From assembly GCF_014635045.1 (NCBI RefSeq), contig NZ_BMCF01000005.1, positions 59,273-123,272 on the forward strand: DNA of 64,000 nucleotides, written 5' to 3'. Below the pieces are notes generated by a model. The model did not search any database and was not told the origin of the DNA. It saw nothing but the letters and a program-made list of their open reading frames with translations. A program made the translations under genes and the position numbers. Shown here in pieces: positions 46,599 to 55,848 of the stretch (position 1 is its first letter; each line of letters opens with the position of its first letter). This DNA comes from Staphylococcus nepalensis. Lineage in GTDB: Bacteria; Bacillota; Bacilli; Staphylococcales; Staphylococcaceae.

Positions 46599-46937
46599 AT
46601 GAACACAATTATTTATGAAGAAAAAAGAGGTCTCATAAATAAAGTAGTAAAACAGAATTTGAACCTTACTATATCTGAGATTATTATTTTAGATAAATTA
46701 CGCTACCTTAATAAACGCAAAATGAATGCATTAGATTTAAAGAAACAATTACAAGTTCAAAACTCACCTATCTCTATGCAAATCAACCATTTCATAGAAC
46801 TCAATCTTTTAAAAAAATCAAGAGACCAATACGATGAAAGATGTATCTACTTACACGACATCGACTTAGAAAAAATCAAACACATTATTGAACAATACCA
46901 TTTAATTGTTGATTCAATGCTTCATTCGTCATCTTAA
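46599..46937 (+). CDS. SarA/MarR-type winged-helix regulator
   Basis: 112-residue single-domain DNA-binding protein of the staphylococcal SarA family. The helical core is LNLTISEIIILDKLRYLNKR, then LKKQLQVQNSPISMQINHFIE, both split here, and the wing is KSRDQYDERCIYLHD, which keeps the SarA-family D-E-R residues. AAAAAGGGTG precedes the ATG. It follows the AraC-type gene on one transcript. It may belong to the virulence or stress regulatory network. Regulon unknown. Confidence 0.82.
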   Translation: MNTIIYEEKRGLINKVVKQNLNLTISEIIILDKLRYLNKRKMNALDLKKQLQVQNSPISMQINHFIELNLLKKSRDQYDERCIYLHDIDLEKIKHIIEQYHLIVDSMLHSSS

Positions 46938-46949
46938 TTAACATACCAA

Positions 46950-47011
46950 AAAGGAGAGCATATAAAATGAATCGTCATTAAAAATGACTTTGATTTTATA
47001 TGCTCTCCTTT
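46950..47011. terminator. Long hairpin after the regulator pair
   Basis: A perfect 19-bp stem (46950-46968 with 46993-47011) with a smaller TCATT/ATGA stem at the tip. The minus-strand exit is TTTTTGG, so it may end azo1-side antisense transcripts as well. The 5' arm contains AAAGGAGAG followed by ATG and three codons. Confidence 0.6.
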
Positions 47012-47103
47012 AAAAACTTGATTATTTTCCATAAAAAAATAGATATGCTATTATCCGTTTTAATATCACTGCAACCTAATGCGTAATAGATATGCTATAC
47101 GTG

Positions 47104-47670
47104 CTATTTCAAGTGTTCATATGGACTATTATTCGCAAAAGCAATGATTTGCTCCACAAATAATCTCGCGCGTAATTGAAATTCTTCATTATCTAAATAA
47201 TATGTAGCATCATCCAATTTATTATAATCTGTATCATGCGTCGCAATTTGTGTTGGCACTGCAATTCCAAGTAACGAACGTACAATCAGACGTAAATGGG
47301 ATAGTGGTTCAGCACTTACAATGCCACCACTGTTCCCTATTAAGCCAACTGGTTTCATTTTAAAGTCATCCATCGTTAAATGGTCTAGTGCGTTTTTTAA
47401 AATACCAGAATACGACCCATGATAATTTGGTGTACCTAAAACAAAGAAATCTGCTTCTCTAGCTTTAGTTTGTAGCATTTTCAAGTTATTTTTATATACT
47501 TCGCTTGGCTTAGATACGCCAGAAACATCAAGTTGATGAATGGGTTGCTCTGCCAGATCAAATATTTCCGCTTCAAAAGATTGGTCTTTAAAATGACCTT
47601 TCAAATAATGAGCCAGTGCATTAGTATGAGAGCCCATTTTAGCACTACCAACAATGATTAATCCTTTCAT
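47104..47670 (-). CDS. azo1: NADPH-dependent flavin azoreductase
   Basis: 188-residue flavodoxin-fold enzyme matching the staphylococcal Azo1 type. The FMN loop is [16 protein letters not shown] (near 5-20), and the second loop is [20 protein letters not shown] (near 78-97). [13 protein letters not shown] is also conserved. It reduces azo dyes and quinones in vitro; its natural substrate is unclear. The frame opens at GTG 47682, but the ATG at 47670 with GAGGTGA upstream gives the family length and N-terminus MKGLIIVG. Confidence 0.92.
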   Translation of the reverse strand: MKGLIIVGSAKMGSHTNALAHYLKGHFKDQSFEAEIFDLAEQPIHQLDVSGVSKPSEVYKNNLKMLQTKAREADFFVLGTPNYHGSYSGILKNALDHLTMDDFKMKPVGLIGNSGGIVSAEPLSHLRLIVRSLLGIAVPTQIATHDTDYNKLDDATYYLDNEEFQLRARLFVEQIIAFANNSPYEHLK

Positions 47671-47688
47671 TCCCTCTTTCACCTCATG

Positions 47689-48561
47689 CTATATTTTGTT
47701 GTTTTCTTTAAGTAACGTCATAATTGCTTTTCCTACACCACTGTGTTCATTAGAATCTGTTTGGTATTTCGCAATCGCTTTGACTTCTGGCGCTGCATTA
47801 TCCATAGCGACTGAATAGCCGACACGCTCTAACATAGATACATCATTCATGTTATCACCAATCGCCATAACATTTTCCATATCAATATTCAGGCGTTCTG
47901 CAATCGTGTTTAATGCGATGCCTTTTTGAGCATCTGAATGTGTAATTTCAATATTCCCCCTAGAAGAAGAAGAAACTGCTAAACTTCCAGATTGCGCTAA
48001 AATTTCACTAACTCGATCAATTTTTTCTAAATCACTATCAAATGCTAATATTTTCATGACGATTTCACCTGGAGTATCCTCAATTTTGTCGTAATTATCA
48101 ACAACTTTTAAAGTCCCGTTATCTATACGTTTTTGAATACCACTTTTTATTTTTTCAACATCAGCCTCTTGACCCGCGCGTTGAGCGATATCAATATAAA
48201 TTTCTAAGTCACGTAATGGGTTTTCTGTGTAAATACCCAAATTAGTATATACTTGGTAAAAAATATTTTCTTTATTTAGTTCATCAGTAATTCGATTAAT
48301 GAGTTCTCTATTTAAATTTGAAGTACTCATAATATTAAATGATTCATCTCGTACTTCTGCACCATTCAAACATATATAGGGCACTTTTAAATCAGTTTGA
48401 TTGATTGGTGCATTGGCTTCATAAAATGCACGCCCAGTAGCGATAACTACCGTAATACCGTGTGATTGTGCATATTTGATAGCTCGAATATTTTCATCTG
48501 ATATTTCGTGCGCAGCGTTCAATAATGTACCATCCATGTCTGTTGCAATTAAATTTATCAT
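47689..48561 (-). CDS. Cof-type HAD hydrolase
   Basis: 290-residue haloacid dehalogenase-fold phosphatase of the Cof/IIB group. Motif I is ATDMDGTLLNA (residues 6-16), motif II lies in VVIATGRAF, and motifs III-IV are VMAIGDNMNDVSML (near 232-245). The large C2B cap lies between. It probably dephosphorylates sugar phosphates or flavin precursors. CGGGGT precedes the ATG. It is 18 bases upstream of azo1's open frame and likely co-transcribed with it. Confidence 0.9.
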   Translation of the reverse strand: MINLIATDMDGTLLNAAHEISDENIRAIKYAQSHGITVVIATGRAFYEANAPINQTDLKVPYICLNGAEVRDESFNIMSTSNLNRELINRITDELNKENIFYQVYTNLGIYTENPLRDLEIYIDIAQRAGQEADVEKIKSGIQKRIDNGTLKVVDNYDKIEDTPGEIVMKILAFDSDLEKIDRVSEILAQSGSLAVSSSSRGNIEITHSDAQKGIALNTIAERLNIDMENVMAIGDNMNDVSMLERVGYSVAMDNAAPEVKAIAKYQTDSNEHSGVGKAIMTLLKENNKI

Positions 48562-48630
48562 TTATTTACCCCGTTTCATCTATATCTCAAAATTACACAT
48601 CTATCATTTGCCACAATTTTGTAACACATT

Positions 48631-49152
<522 letters not shown>

Positions 49153-49204
49153 TCACATATGGTACAATATTTATTGTCTATTTTAACATTGGAGCGGTAA
49201 AAAC

Positions 49205-49822
49205 ATGAAAAAACAATTTATTGCTGTAGAAGGCCCGATTGGCGTCGGTAAATCTTCGTTAGCACATAAACTTAGCCAAACTTTTAATTATTATGAAGAA
49301 AAAGAAATTGTAAACGAAAACCCCTTTTTATCTGATTTCTATGAAGATATCTCCAAGTGGAGCTTCCAAACAGAAATGTTCTTTTTATGCAATCGTTATA
49401 AACAATTTCAAGATCTTGCATCAATTTCTACTGGCATCGTCAGTGACTATCATATTTATAAAAATAAAATATTTGCAAATAACACTTTAACTCCTACTGA
49501 ATTTAGCAAGTTTTCAAGAATTTATGATATTTTAACTGAAGACTTAGAAATGCCTAATATCATCATCTTTTTAGATGCTGATTTAGAAGTTTTAAAAAAA
49601 CGTATTGCATTACGTAATCGTAGTTTCGAACACCAGATCGAAGATGACTATTTGCTTAATCTAAAACGAGATTACAATGCCTATTATAGTTCATTAGAAG
49701 CAGACGGCGAGCGCGTTATTCACATAGATACAACTGATTTAGACTTTATGAAACAAGAAAATGATTATAACTATATATTAAACTTAGTGAAACCATTGAT
49801 CGGAGGAAATGAGCATGAATAA
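49205..49822 (+). CDS. Deoxynucleoside kinase (deoxyguanosine kinase type)
   Basis: 205-residue salvage kinase of the dNK family. The P-loop is EGPIGVGKSSLAHK (near 9-22), the DRS position reads SDYHIYKN (near 80-87), and KKRIALRNRSFE is the lid. The usual DRS/ERS motif is thus altered to SDY, as in the Gram-positive dGK group. The stop overlaps the next kinase, an arrangement shared with other staphylococci and bacilli. Confidence 0.9.
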   Translation: MKKQFIAVEGPIGVGKSSLAHKLSQTFNYYEEKEIVNENPFLSDFYEDISKWSFQTEMFFLCNRYKQFQDLASISTGIVSDYHIYKNKIFANNTLTPTEFSKFSRIYDILTEDLEMPNIIIFLDADLEVLKKRIALRNRSFEHQIEDDYLLNLKRDYNAYYSSLEADGERVIHIDTTDLDFMKQENDYNYILNLVKPLIGGNEHE

Positions 49823-50477
49823 ATACGGTATACCTCAAGATGCTGTAATTACAATCGCTGGTACAGTCGGCGTTGGTAAATCTACATTAACCAAGGCATT
49901 AGCTAAAAGGTTAAATTTCAGAACATCTTTTGAAAATGTAGACCAAAATCCCTATCTAGATAAATTTTATAATGACTTTGAACGTTGGAGCTTTCATTTA
50001 CAAATTTACTTTTTAGCGGAACGTTTTAAAGAACAAAAACGTATGTTTGAATACGGTGGCGGCTTTATCCAAGATCGCTCTATCTATGAAGACGTGGACA
50101 TCTTTGCTAAAATGCATGAAGAACAAGGCACTATGAGCCCAGAGGACTTCAATACGTATTCAGAATTATTTAATGCAATGGTCATGACTCCTTACTTCCC
50201 TAAACCAGATGTGCTTATCTACTTAGAATGTGACTATGACGAAGTCATTGATCGTATTAAACAACGTGGCCGTCAAATGGAAATTGAAACGGATCCTGAA
50301 TATTGGCAGAAATTATTTCAACGTTATGAAGATTGGATTAGTGAATTCAATGCTTGTCCAGTCGTTAGAGTAAATATCAATGAGTATGATTTACATTCAA
50401 ATCCCGAATCGTTAAACCCAGTGATTGATAAGATCCGTCATATCATTGATACTTATCGTAGTGTTGACCAACGCTAG
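49815..50477 (+). CDS. Deoxynucleoside kinase (deoxyadenosine/deoxycytidine kinase type)
   Basis: 220-residue kinase paralogous to the preceding gene. The P-loop is AGTVGVGKSTLTKA (near 14-27). IQDRSIYED carries the DRS motif near 82, and IKQRGRQMEIE is the lid. Of two ATGs, 49815 has GGAGG at eight bases and gives the S. aureus length; 49809 is too close. It overlaps the upstream gene by eight bases. The two subunits may form a heterodimer, as known in Lactobacillus (inference). Confidence 0.93.
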   Translation: MNKYGIPQDAVITIAGTVGVGKSTLTKALAKRLNFRTSFENVDQNPYLDKFYNDFERWSFHLQIYFLAERFKEQKRMFEYGGGFIQDRSIYEDVDIFAKMHEEQGTMSPEDFNTYSELFNAMVMTPYFPKPDVLIYLECDYDEVIDRIKQRGRQMEIETDPEYWQKLFQRYEDWISEFNACPVVRVNINEYDLHSNPESLNPVIDKIRHIIDTYRSVDQR

Positions 50478-50754
50478 TTTGGTTAATTAAACACATCCGA
50501 CAGCTATTCACAATTCGGATTCAAATATGTTATAAACCATAGCTAACGTAATACAGATGTATATTGATTTTATGGTTTCTAACGCTCTTTGCCAATACTT
50601 GGTGAGAGAAGCAGAAACCATATTTTTATAAAATAATTTTGTTGTTCTACTTTGGCAAAAATGACTAGAAAAAATATAAACGCTGCTAAGATTGCGAGCT
50701 ACAATTCATATGTAGTGTACTATTAGAGCCCAGTAGACTACATAAACTTAGACT

Positions 50755-50806
50755 CATGCATAAGTGCTACTAAGCTTCGTAAATGAAGAAGTAGCACTTT
50801 ATTATA
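50755..50806 (+). repeat. Dispersed hairpin repeat, copy 2
   Basis: CATGCA then a 10-bp stem AAGTGCTACT (50762-50771) with AGTAGCACTT (50790-50799), followed by TATTATATTTT, so it can also terminate the kinase transcript. It is homologous to 32717-32764 on the other strand, with compensating stem changes. Confidence 0.6.
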
Positions 50807-50838
50807 TTTTCATTTCAGTCATCTGCTGCTGATATCAT

Positions 50839-50866
50839 AAGCAATGTCAAAACATTGCTTATTTTT
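50839..50866 (+). terminator. Second terminator-like hairpin after the kinases
   Basis: AAGCAATGT-CAAA-ACATTGCTT, a 9-bp perfect stem followed by ATTTTTG. Confidence 0.65.
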
Positions 50867-50929
50867 GAACCTCTTTTTATTTAAACAGCGTAAATATGCT
50901 ATAACTGATGCAAAAGCATAGACTTGCAT

Positions 50930-51319
50930 TTACTCTATATGATTTCTATAAATAATTTTTTCTATTTCATCTTCATCAACGTATTTACTAAAATAATATT
51001 CATCTGTTTGACTGAGTCCAAATGCACTTGCTTTATCTTCGTCTTCTGTGCCTATATACAATTGGCCATCCACGTCTTGGTACAAGTCAAATATGGCACC
51101 ACTATATCTCGCTTCTTGATAGAGTTCATACAATTCATCAATATCATCTCTTGCTACATGTTTGTAATATAAAGTGTGCGTCGTGTGACGATTGGTTTGC
51201 GCTTCAAAACCAAATGCCGTCGCTTGTTCATCTTCAGTTACTAATAACACTTCATTACTTACGATTTCTACAACTTTATAAATTTCTCCGCGATAATCTG
51301 CATATTTCCCATCAATCAT
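50930..51319 (-). CDS. Internally duplicated acidic protein of unknown function
   Basis: 129-residue soluble acidic protein made of two similar halves. Half one has VTEDEQATAFGFEAQT followed by YYKHVARDDIDELYE. Half two has GTEDEDKASAFGLSQT followed by YFSKYVDEDEIEKII. The repeated core is TEDExxAxAFG. There are no catalytic residues, signal peptide or membrane helix. GGGGGTGA precedes the ATG. Staphylococci carry similar proteins in this interval, but I know no function. Confidence 0.75.
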   Translation of the reverse strand: MIDGKYADYRGEIYKVVEIVSNEVLLVTEDEQATAFGFEAQTNRHTTHTLYYKHVARDDIDELYELYQEARYSGAIFDLYQDVDGQLYIGTEDEDKASAFGLSQTDEYYFSKYVDEDEIEKIIYRNHIE

Positions 51320-51400
51320 TCAATCACCCCCATACGTTTCAAATAAAAAAATCATAATATACGTTACGTATATTATGACATATTTTATATACCTATCCTA

Positions 51401-52090
51401 TTATTTTAATACATCTACAATATCATTTACATTGTCAAAAATGTAATCTGCTTTAGCAAATTCTTCTTCTAACCCAACGCCTGTTAAAACCGCAATTTTT
51501 AAGCCTAATTGTGCATTTACACCTGTTTGAATATCGTTAGCAGTATCCCCGACAATAGCAACATCTTTAGGATCTACTTCATATCTATAAAATAGCGAAT
51601 TGAGTACTTCTGGGTTTGGTTTTTCTACTGCATCTGCTTCTGTAGAAATTACAATATCAAAAAAACGCTCAAATTGTGTATATTCTAAAAATTGTTCTAC
51701 GCCCTTTTTAGAATCGCTTGTAACAATTCCCATTTTATAGCCTCTTTGTTGAAGTGTTTCTAAAGTTTCGTTAATTCCTTCTACTAATACATTTTCTGGG
51801 ACTCTATTATCAACAAGTGTTTGGCTCCTTTGTTGTGCCCACTGCGTCACATCTTGATTTGCAATTTTACAAAATGCTTTAACCATCTCGTCTAATGCGC
51901 CCGATGCCATAATTGTCCCAGGTTGGATTTCACCGTCTACTACACCTAAATATGCATAACTTTCATCAATATTATTAATATCTTCTTTATATTTTTCCAT
52001 AAAATCTTCTACTAATTGTAGTCCTATTTTCATCCAACTACGATCAAAATAGATAATTGTGCCATCTTTATCAAATAATATCCATTTCAT
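51401..52090 (-). CDS. HAD family phosphatase (phosphoglycolate phosphatase-like)
   Basis: 229-residue HAD hydrolase with a small helical C1 cap. Motif I is LFDKDGTIIYF (residues 5-15), motif II is GIVTSDSKKG, and motif III/IV is KPNPEVL with VAIVGDTANDIQTG (near 176-189). It is similar to Gph/PpaX-type enzymes that clear phosphoglycolate or pyrophosphate; the substrate is not certain. AGGAGC precedes the ATG. Confidence 0.9.
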   Translation of the reverse strand: MKWILFDKDGTIIYFDRSWMKIGLQLVEDFMEKYKEDINNIDESYAYLGVVDGEIQPGTIMASGALDEMVKAFCKIANQDVTQWAQQRSQTLVDNRVPENVLVEGINETLETLQQRGYKMGIVTSDSKKGVEQFLEYTQFERFFDIVISTEADAVEKPNPEVLNSLFYRYEVDPKDVAIVGDTANDIQTGVNAQLGLKIAVLTGVGLEEEFAKADYIFDNVNDIVDVLK

Positions 52091-52270
52091 GTTCTGAACA
52101 GCTCCTATGTATTAACAGTATGTATAATCTAATCTGCTTGTTTATTTTAATATAAAAATAGATTAAGGAACAAATTATGTACCTGATGCTAAGATTATTT
52201 ACTGTGGTTTAAAATATTAACATCTCGGTAATGAGATATAGTAATAATAGCTAAAGAGGTGAAACCAATC

Positions 52271-52774
52271 ATGTCAGATAAAAAAATTGAAGTCGAAACG
52301 ATTTTTCGTGACCAGGATGGTGCCATTCCAAACAACGCTCAATATCCCTTATTATTATACAAAAATGTAATCAATGATGTGGACAGCCCTCTAGATATTT
52401 TAAAATTTAATAACTGGTTAAATACTTGGCGTGGGGGCATATTTCCAAAACATCACTATCATAGCAATACGCATGAAGTGTTAGTGGTTGTTTCAGGTAA
52501 AGCGACAGTTCAATTAGGTGGTGAAAATGGTCCTAAAACCGGTATTCAATATGGTGATGTTGTCATACTTCCAGCGGGATTCGGGCATAAACTTATTGAT
52601 AGTCAAGACGCATTTGCTGTGATAGGTGCGTATCCAAACGGTGCTGATTATGACTTTTGTACTGGGCAACCGGATGAATGGCCTCAGAATTTAGAAAATA
52701 TTAAAAGTGTAGGCTTACCTCAAACAGACCCAATATATGGCAATGATGGACCGCTATTTGATTATTGGAAGTAA
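52271..52774 (+). CDS. Cupin domain protein (YjlB-like)
   Basis: 167-residue single-domain cupin. The metal-site motif 1 reads HHYHSNTHEVLVVVSGKA (H-x-H and E, near 64-81), and motif 2 contains GDVVILPAGFGHKLI (near 100-114). The N-terminus DGAIPNNAQYPLLLYK matches the YjlB group. The frame opens at GTG 52259, but GAGGTGA is eight bases before the ATG at 52271. The ligand or reaction is unknown. Confidence 0.85.
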   Translation: MSDKKIEVETIFRDQDGAIPNNAQYPLLLYKNVINDVDSPLDILKFNNWLNTWRGGIFPKHHYHSNTHEVLVVVSGKATVQLGGENGPKTGIQYGDVVILPAGFGHKLIDSQDAFAVIGAYPNGADYDFCTGQPDEWPQNLENIKSVGLPQTDPIYGNDGPLFDYWK

Positions 52775-52945
52775 TATTCTTTATAATTTCTGAATTTGTG
52801 TCGCATTGTTACATGTTATACAAAGATAACCTAACATGACTGTGAGCTCAAACGTACCATTCATAAAAGCTATCTATTTAAATTAGCACCATATAAAATA
52901 ATCAAATACCCATTCATTTTCCAATGAGATATCTGCTGCCTATAT

Positions 52946-52992
52946 AAAATTCGAGGTTGAGACATTATTTTTATGCCCCAGCCTCGAATTTT
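52946..52992 (-). terminator. ilvE terminator
   Basis: AAAATTCGAGG pairs perfectly with CCTCGAATTTT (11 bp) downstream of the ilvE stop. The minus-strand exit is only moderately T-rich. Confidence 0.65.
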
Positions 52993-53020
52993 GCATAACA
53001 ATCGATTAGTTTTATATAAA

Positions 53021-54097
53021 TTAATATCTAGGTACAACTACTCTCCAACCCTGTGGGTCTGCAAGTTTACCGCTTTGGATACCAGTATAATTGTCATATA
53101 AATCTTGTGTAATTTCACCTGTTTCGTTATTGTTAATAACGATTTCAGTGTCACCATATTTCAATTGACCTACTGGAGAAATAACTGCTGCAGTACCTGT
53201 ACCAAATACTTCTGTCAGTTCACCTTTATGATGCGCTTCAATAAGTTCATCAATAGAAACGCGACGTTCTTCTACTTCATATCCTAAATTTTGTGCTAAT
53301 TCAATTACTGTTTTACGCGTAATACCTGGCAAAATACTACCGTTTAATGCTGGTGTGACAAGTTTACCATTTTCTACAAAGAAGATATTCATGCTTCCTA
53401 CTTCTTCTACATATTTTTGTTCCACACCATCTAACCACAATACTTGATCATATCCTTGCGCTGAGGCATTTGTTTGTGCTAATAAACTAGCAGCATAATT
53501 GCCTGCTACTTTAGCATGGCCTACGCCACCGCGTACTGCACGTACATATTCATCTTCCACATAAATTTTTGTTGGGCTTAATGATGCGCCACCATAGTAT
53601 GAACCTGATGGAGATAAAATAATTAATAATTTATATGAATATGAAGGGCGGACGCCCAAGATACCTTCAGTAGCGAAAACATATGGACGTATGTATAATG
53701 ACTGGCCTTCACCTTCTGGCACCCAATCACGTTCTATATCAACTAATTGTTTTAACCCTTCTAACAGTACCTCTTCATCAATTTTCGGCATATCCAAACG
53801 CGCCAATGAATTATTAATACGTTTAAAGTTCTCAGATGGACGGAATAGGTCTACTTCGCCATCATGTTTGTAAGCTTTCAAACCTTCAAATACTGCTTGG
53901 CCATAGTGTAATGCTTGAGCTGCTGGAGAAAGTTCAATTGGTCCGTAAGGCACAATCTTCAAATCATGCCATCCTTGATCAATATCGTAGTCGAAACTTA
54001 ACATATAATCTGTGAAGTATTGTCCAAATCCTAATTGACTTGGATCTGGTTTTTCTTTAAGTGTTTCACGTTGCACAAAATTTATTTTTTCTGACAT
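53021..54097 (-). CDS. ilvE: Branched-chain amino acid aminotransferase
   Basis: 358-residue PLP fold-type IV aminotransferase for the last step of Leu, Ile and Val synthesis and the first of their breakdown to branched fatty-acid precursors. [12 protein letters not shown] (near 66-77) and [11 protein letters not shown] mark the active site. The PLP Lys is in [13 protein letters not shown] (near 195-207). [10 protein letters not shown] and FGTGTAAVI follow. GGGAGG precedes the ATG. A CodY box upstream indicates amino-acid control. Confidence 0.97.
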   Translation of the reverse strand: MSEKINFVQRETLKEKPDPSQLGFGQYFTDYMLSFDYDIDQGWHDLKIVPYGPIELSPAAQALHYGQAVFEGLKAYKHDGEVDLFRPSENFKRINNSLARLDMPKIDEEVLLEGLKQLVDIERDWVPEGEGQSLYIRPYVFATEGILGVRPSYSYKLLIILSPSGSYYGGASLSPTKIYVEDEYVRAVRGGVGHAKVAGNYAASLLAQTNASAQGYDQVLWLDGVEQKYVEEVGSMNIFFVENGKLVTPALNGSILPGITRKTVIELAQNLGYEVEERRVSIDELIEAHHKGELTEVFGTGTAAVISPVGQLKYGDTEIVINNNETGEITQDLYDNYTGIQSGKLADPQGWRVVVPRY

Positions 54098-54169
54098 GAC
54101 TATATCCTCCCAATGTTCTATTATTAAGTAATATAATAAAGTATATCAATCAGAATAGTTTCGTTCAAT

Positions 54170-54184
54170 AATTTTCAAAAAATT
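54170..54184. promoter_or_regulatory. CodY box upstream of ilvE
   Basis: AATTTTCAAAAAATT matches the CodY consensus AATTTTCWGAAAATT at 14 of 15 positions, 73 bases upstream of the ilvE ATG. Confidence 0.75.
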
Positions 54185-54388
54185 TAAAAAATATTAATAT
54201 GAAGTATGTTCACTATTTAAGCTTGATTTATAAGCTAAATGGAACATCAATATGACAAAATAAGCAAAACAAAAAACCGCTTTTTTCTAAATTAATTTCG
54301 TTGTCCAACCCACATCCCACAGGTGAAGCATCTTTCATATCTTGATATAAATACTTTAACAAATGGATTCAGCTATTACTGATAACAT

Positions 54389-54435
54389 AAAAAAACCTTC
54401 TAAAGTGCCAACTTTTTAACGTCTACTTTAGAAGG
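54389..54435 (-). terminator. Terminator of the threonine dehydrogenase-like gene
   Basis: CCTTCTAAAGT (54396-54406) pairs perfectly with ACTTTAGAAGG (54425-54435), followed by seven T residues on the minus strand. Confidence 0.85.
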
Positions 54436-54482
54436 AGCATATCATTTGGCCTAGTCACTCATCCTATTGAGTGCTCACAGGC

Positions 54483-55439
54483 TTACCTTACTTTATTTTT
54501 TTTTGCAATTTCATTTAACATAACTTCAGTCATTTTATTTAAATCATATTTCGGGTTAAAGCCCCATTCTGCTCTTGCACAACTTATATCGATATTATTT
54601 GGCCAACTATCGGCAATATTCTGTCTTATAGGGTCTACTTCATAATCTAATTGAAACTCTGGATAATGCTCTCGAATTGCTTCTTTTACCATTTCAGGTT
54701 CGATACTCATCGCGCTTAAGTTATAAGCATTACGGTTAATCAATTTCACCCCATCTGCTTCCATTAATTGGATAATCGCATCAATTGCATCTTCCATATA
54801 CATCATATCCATAAACGTGTCTTTAGCAATATAACTTGAATAGTGTCCTTCTCTAACTGCTTTAAAATAAATATCAACTGCATAATCTGTTGTGCCCCCA
54901 CCTGGCTCTTTAATATGTGAAATTAAACCGGGGAATCTAACACTTCTTGTATCCACTCCAAATTTATCAAAGTAGTATTGGCATAATAACTCACCAGCAA
55001 CTTTATTCACACCATACATAGACGTTGGTCGTTGGATTGTAACTTGTGGTGTGTTCACTTTTGGGGTCGAAGGGCCAAATGCACCGATAGAGCTAGGGGT
55101 AAAGAATTGTAAATGATATTCTCTAGCTACCTCTAAAGCATTCAATAAACCTCCCATATTTAAGTCCCATGCAAATTGAGGGTTTTTTTCAGCTGTTGCA
55201 GATAGTAACGCAGCCATATGCATAAATGTATCTGGCTTAAACGATTCTACAATTTGAGTCATATGATTTTTATCTGTAACATCTAAAATTTCAAAAGGAC
55301 CCTGAGCAATAGCAGAATCAACGTCTGGCTCTCTAATGTCTGTAGCGAGCACATTATCATTCCCATATAATGTTCTACATTTGATAACGAGTTCTGTACC
55401 GATTTGACCTAAAGCACCTGTAATCATTATTTTTTTCAT
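54483..55439 (-). CDS. NAD-dependent epimerase/dehydratase family, L-threonine 3-dehydrogenase-like
   Basis: 318-residue extended SDR. The NAD loop is [12 protein letters not shown] (residues 6-17), and the catalytic residues are Thr/Ser in [11 protein letters not shown] and Y-x-x-x-K in [10 protein letters not shown]. The segment [17 protein letters not shown] and the closing [17 protein letters not shown] are typical of SDR-type threonine dehydrogenases, which yield 2-amino-3-ketobutyrate. It is the homologue of an uncharacterised epimerase beside ilvE in S. aureus. Monocistronic. AGGGAG precedes the ATG. Confidence 0.85.
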   Translation of the reverse strand: MKKIMITGALGQIGTELVIKCRTLYGNDNVLATDIREPDVDSAIAQGPFEILDVTDKNHMTQIVESFKPDTFMHMAALLSATAEKNPQFAWDLNMGGLLNALEVAREYHLQFFTPSSIGAFGPSTPKVNTPQVTIQRPTSMYGVNKVAGELLCQYYFDKFGVDTRSVRFPGLISHIKEPGGGTTDYAVDIYFKAVREGHYSSYIAKDTFMDMMYMEDAIDAIIQLMEADGVKLINRNAYNLSAMSIEPEMVKEAIREHYPEFQLDYEVDPIRQNIADSWPNNIDISCARAEWGFNPKYDLNKMTEVMLNEIAKKNKVR

Positions 55440-55658
55440 AATTAAAAACTCCCTTGTCTATTACAGAAACTGCAATGTATTTTCGTAGCGGACAAATATC
55501 TAATATTTACATGTATTATACAATAAAAGCGCTTTTTTGTATACTATGTGTGTACAATATATGTAATTTTTCCTTTTATTTCTACGAATTGCTTTGCTTT
55601 TATTATTTTAACTATTTAATCTCCACTAAGAATAAGCAGCTATTGATATAACGCCTTA

Positions 55659-55687
55659 TTGACATCCGTTTACTATTTTGGTATAAA
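55659..55687 (+). promoter_or_regulatory. Promoter of the fusidic acid resistance gene
   Basis: A near-consensus SigA promoter: TTGACA (55659-55664), 17 bases, TATAAA (55682-55687). Transcription starts near 55694 and leaves a leader of about 155 bases. Confidence 0.85.
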
Positions 55688-55718
55688 GCAATCAAATATA
55701 GTATCTGGAGATGATGAT

Positions 55719-55769
55719 ATGTTGCATAACCATGCTGTATTATTAATACAAAGTAATGACTGTTTTTAG
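55719..55769 (+). CDS. 16-residue leader peptide of the FusB-type gene
   Basis: MLHNHAVLLIQSNDCF, then TAG. GGAG lies nine bases before the ATG. It precedes the attenuator hairpin. FusB-family genes are reported to be inducible through a leader peptide, so it probably senses drug-stalled ribosomes. The mechanism is inferred from position and structure. Confidence 0.7.
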   Translation: MLHNHAVLLIQSNDCF

Positions 55770-55771
55770 TT

Positions 55772-55814
55772 AAGATGCTTTGTTAAAAGTTTCTTTTCAC
55801 AGAGCGTCTTTTTT
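55772..55814 (+). terminator. Attenuator hairpin before the FusB-type gene
   Basis: AAGATGCTTTGT (55772-55783) pairs with ACAGAGCGTCTT (55799-55810) through ten Watson-Crick and two G-U pairs and runs into six T residues. A competing pairing is possible between ACAAAG (55748-55753, in the leader-peptide codons) and CTTTGT (55778-55783). Confidence 0.7.
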
Positions 55815-55848
55815 GGTTTTAAAAATGAATGTGAAAGGAATTTTAAAA

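Larger units (their letters stand above)
50478..50929. other. Gap after the kinase pair
   Basis: 452 bases without a credible gene. It holds the hairpin repeat copy 2 (50755-50801) and a second terminator-like hairpin (50839-50866). The part 50480-50750 is featureless. Confidence 0.4.

Noticed and set aside
54098..54482. T-box leader for ilvE
   Set aside because: No T-box core or specifier stem could be found; a CodY box explains regulation instead.
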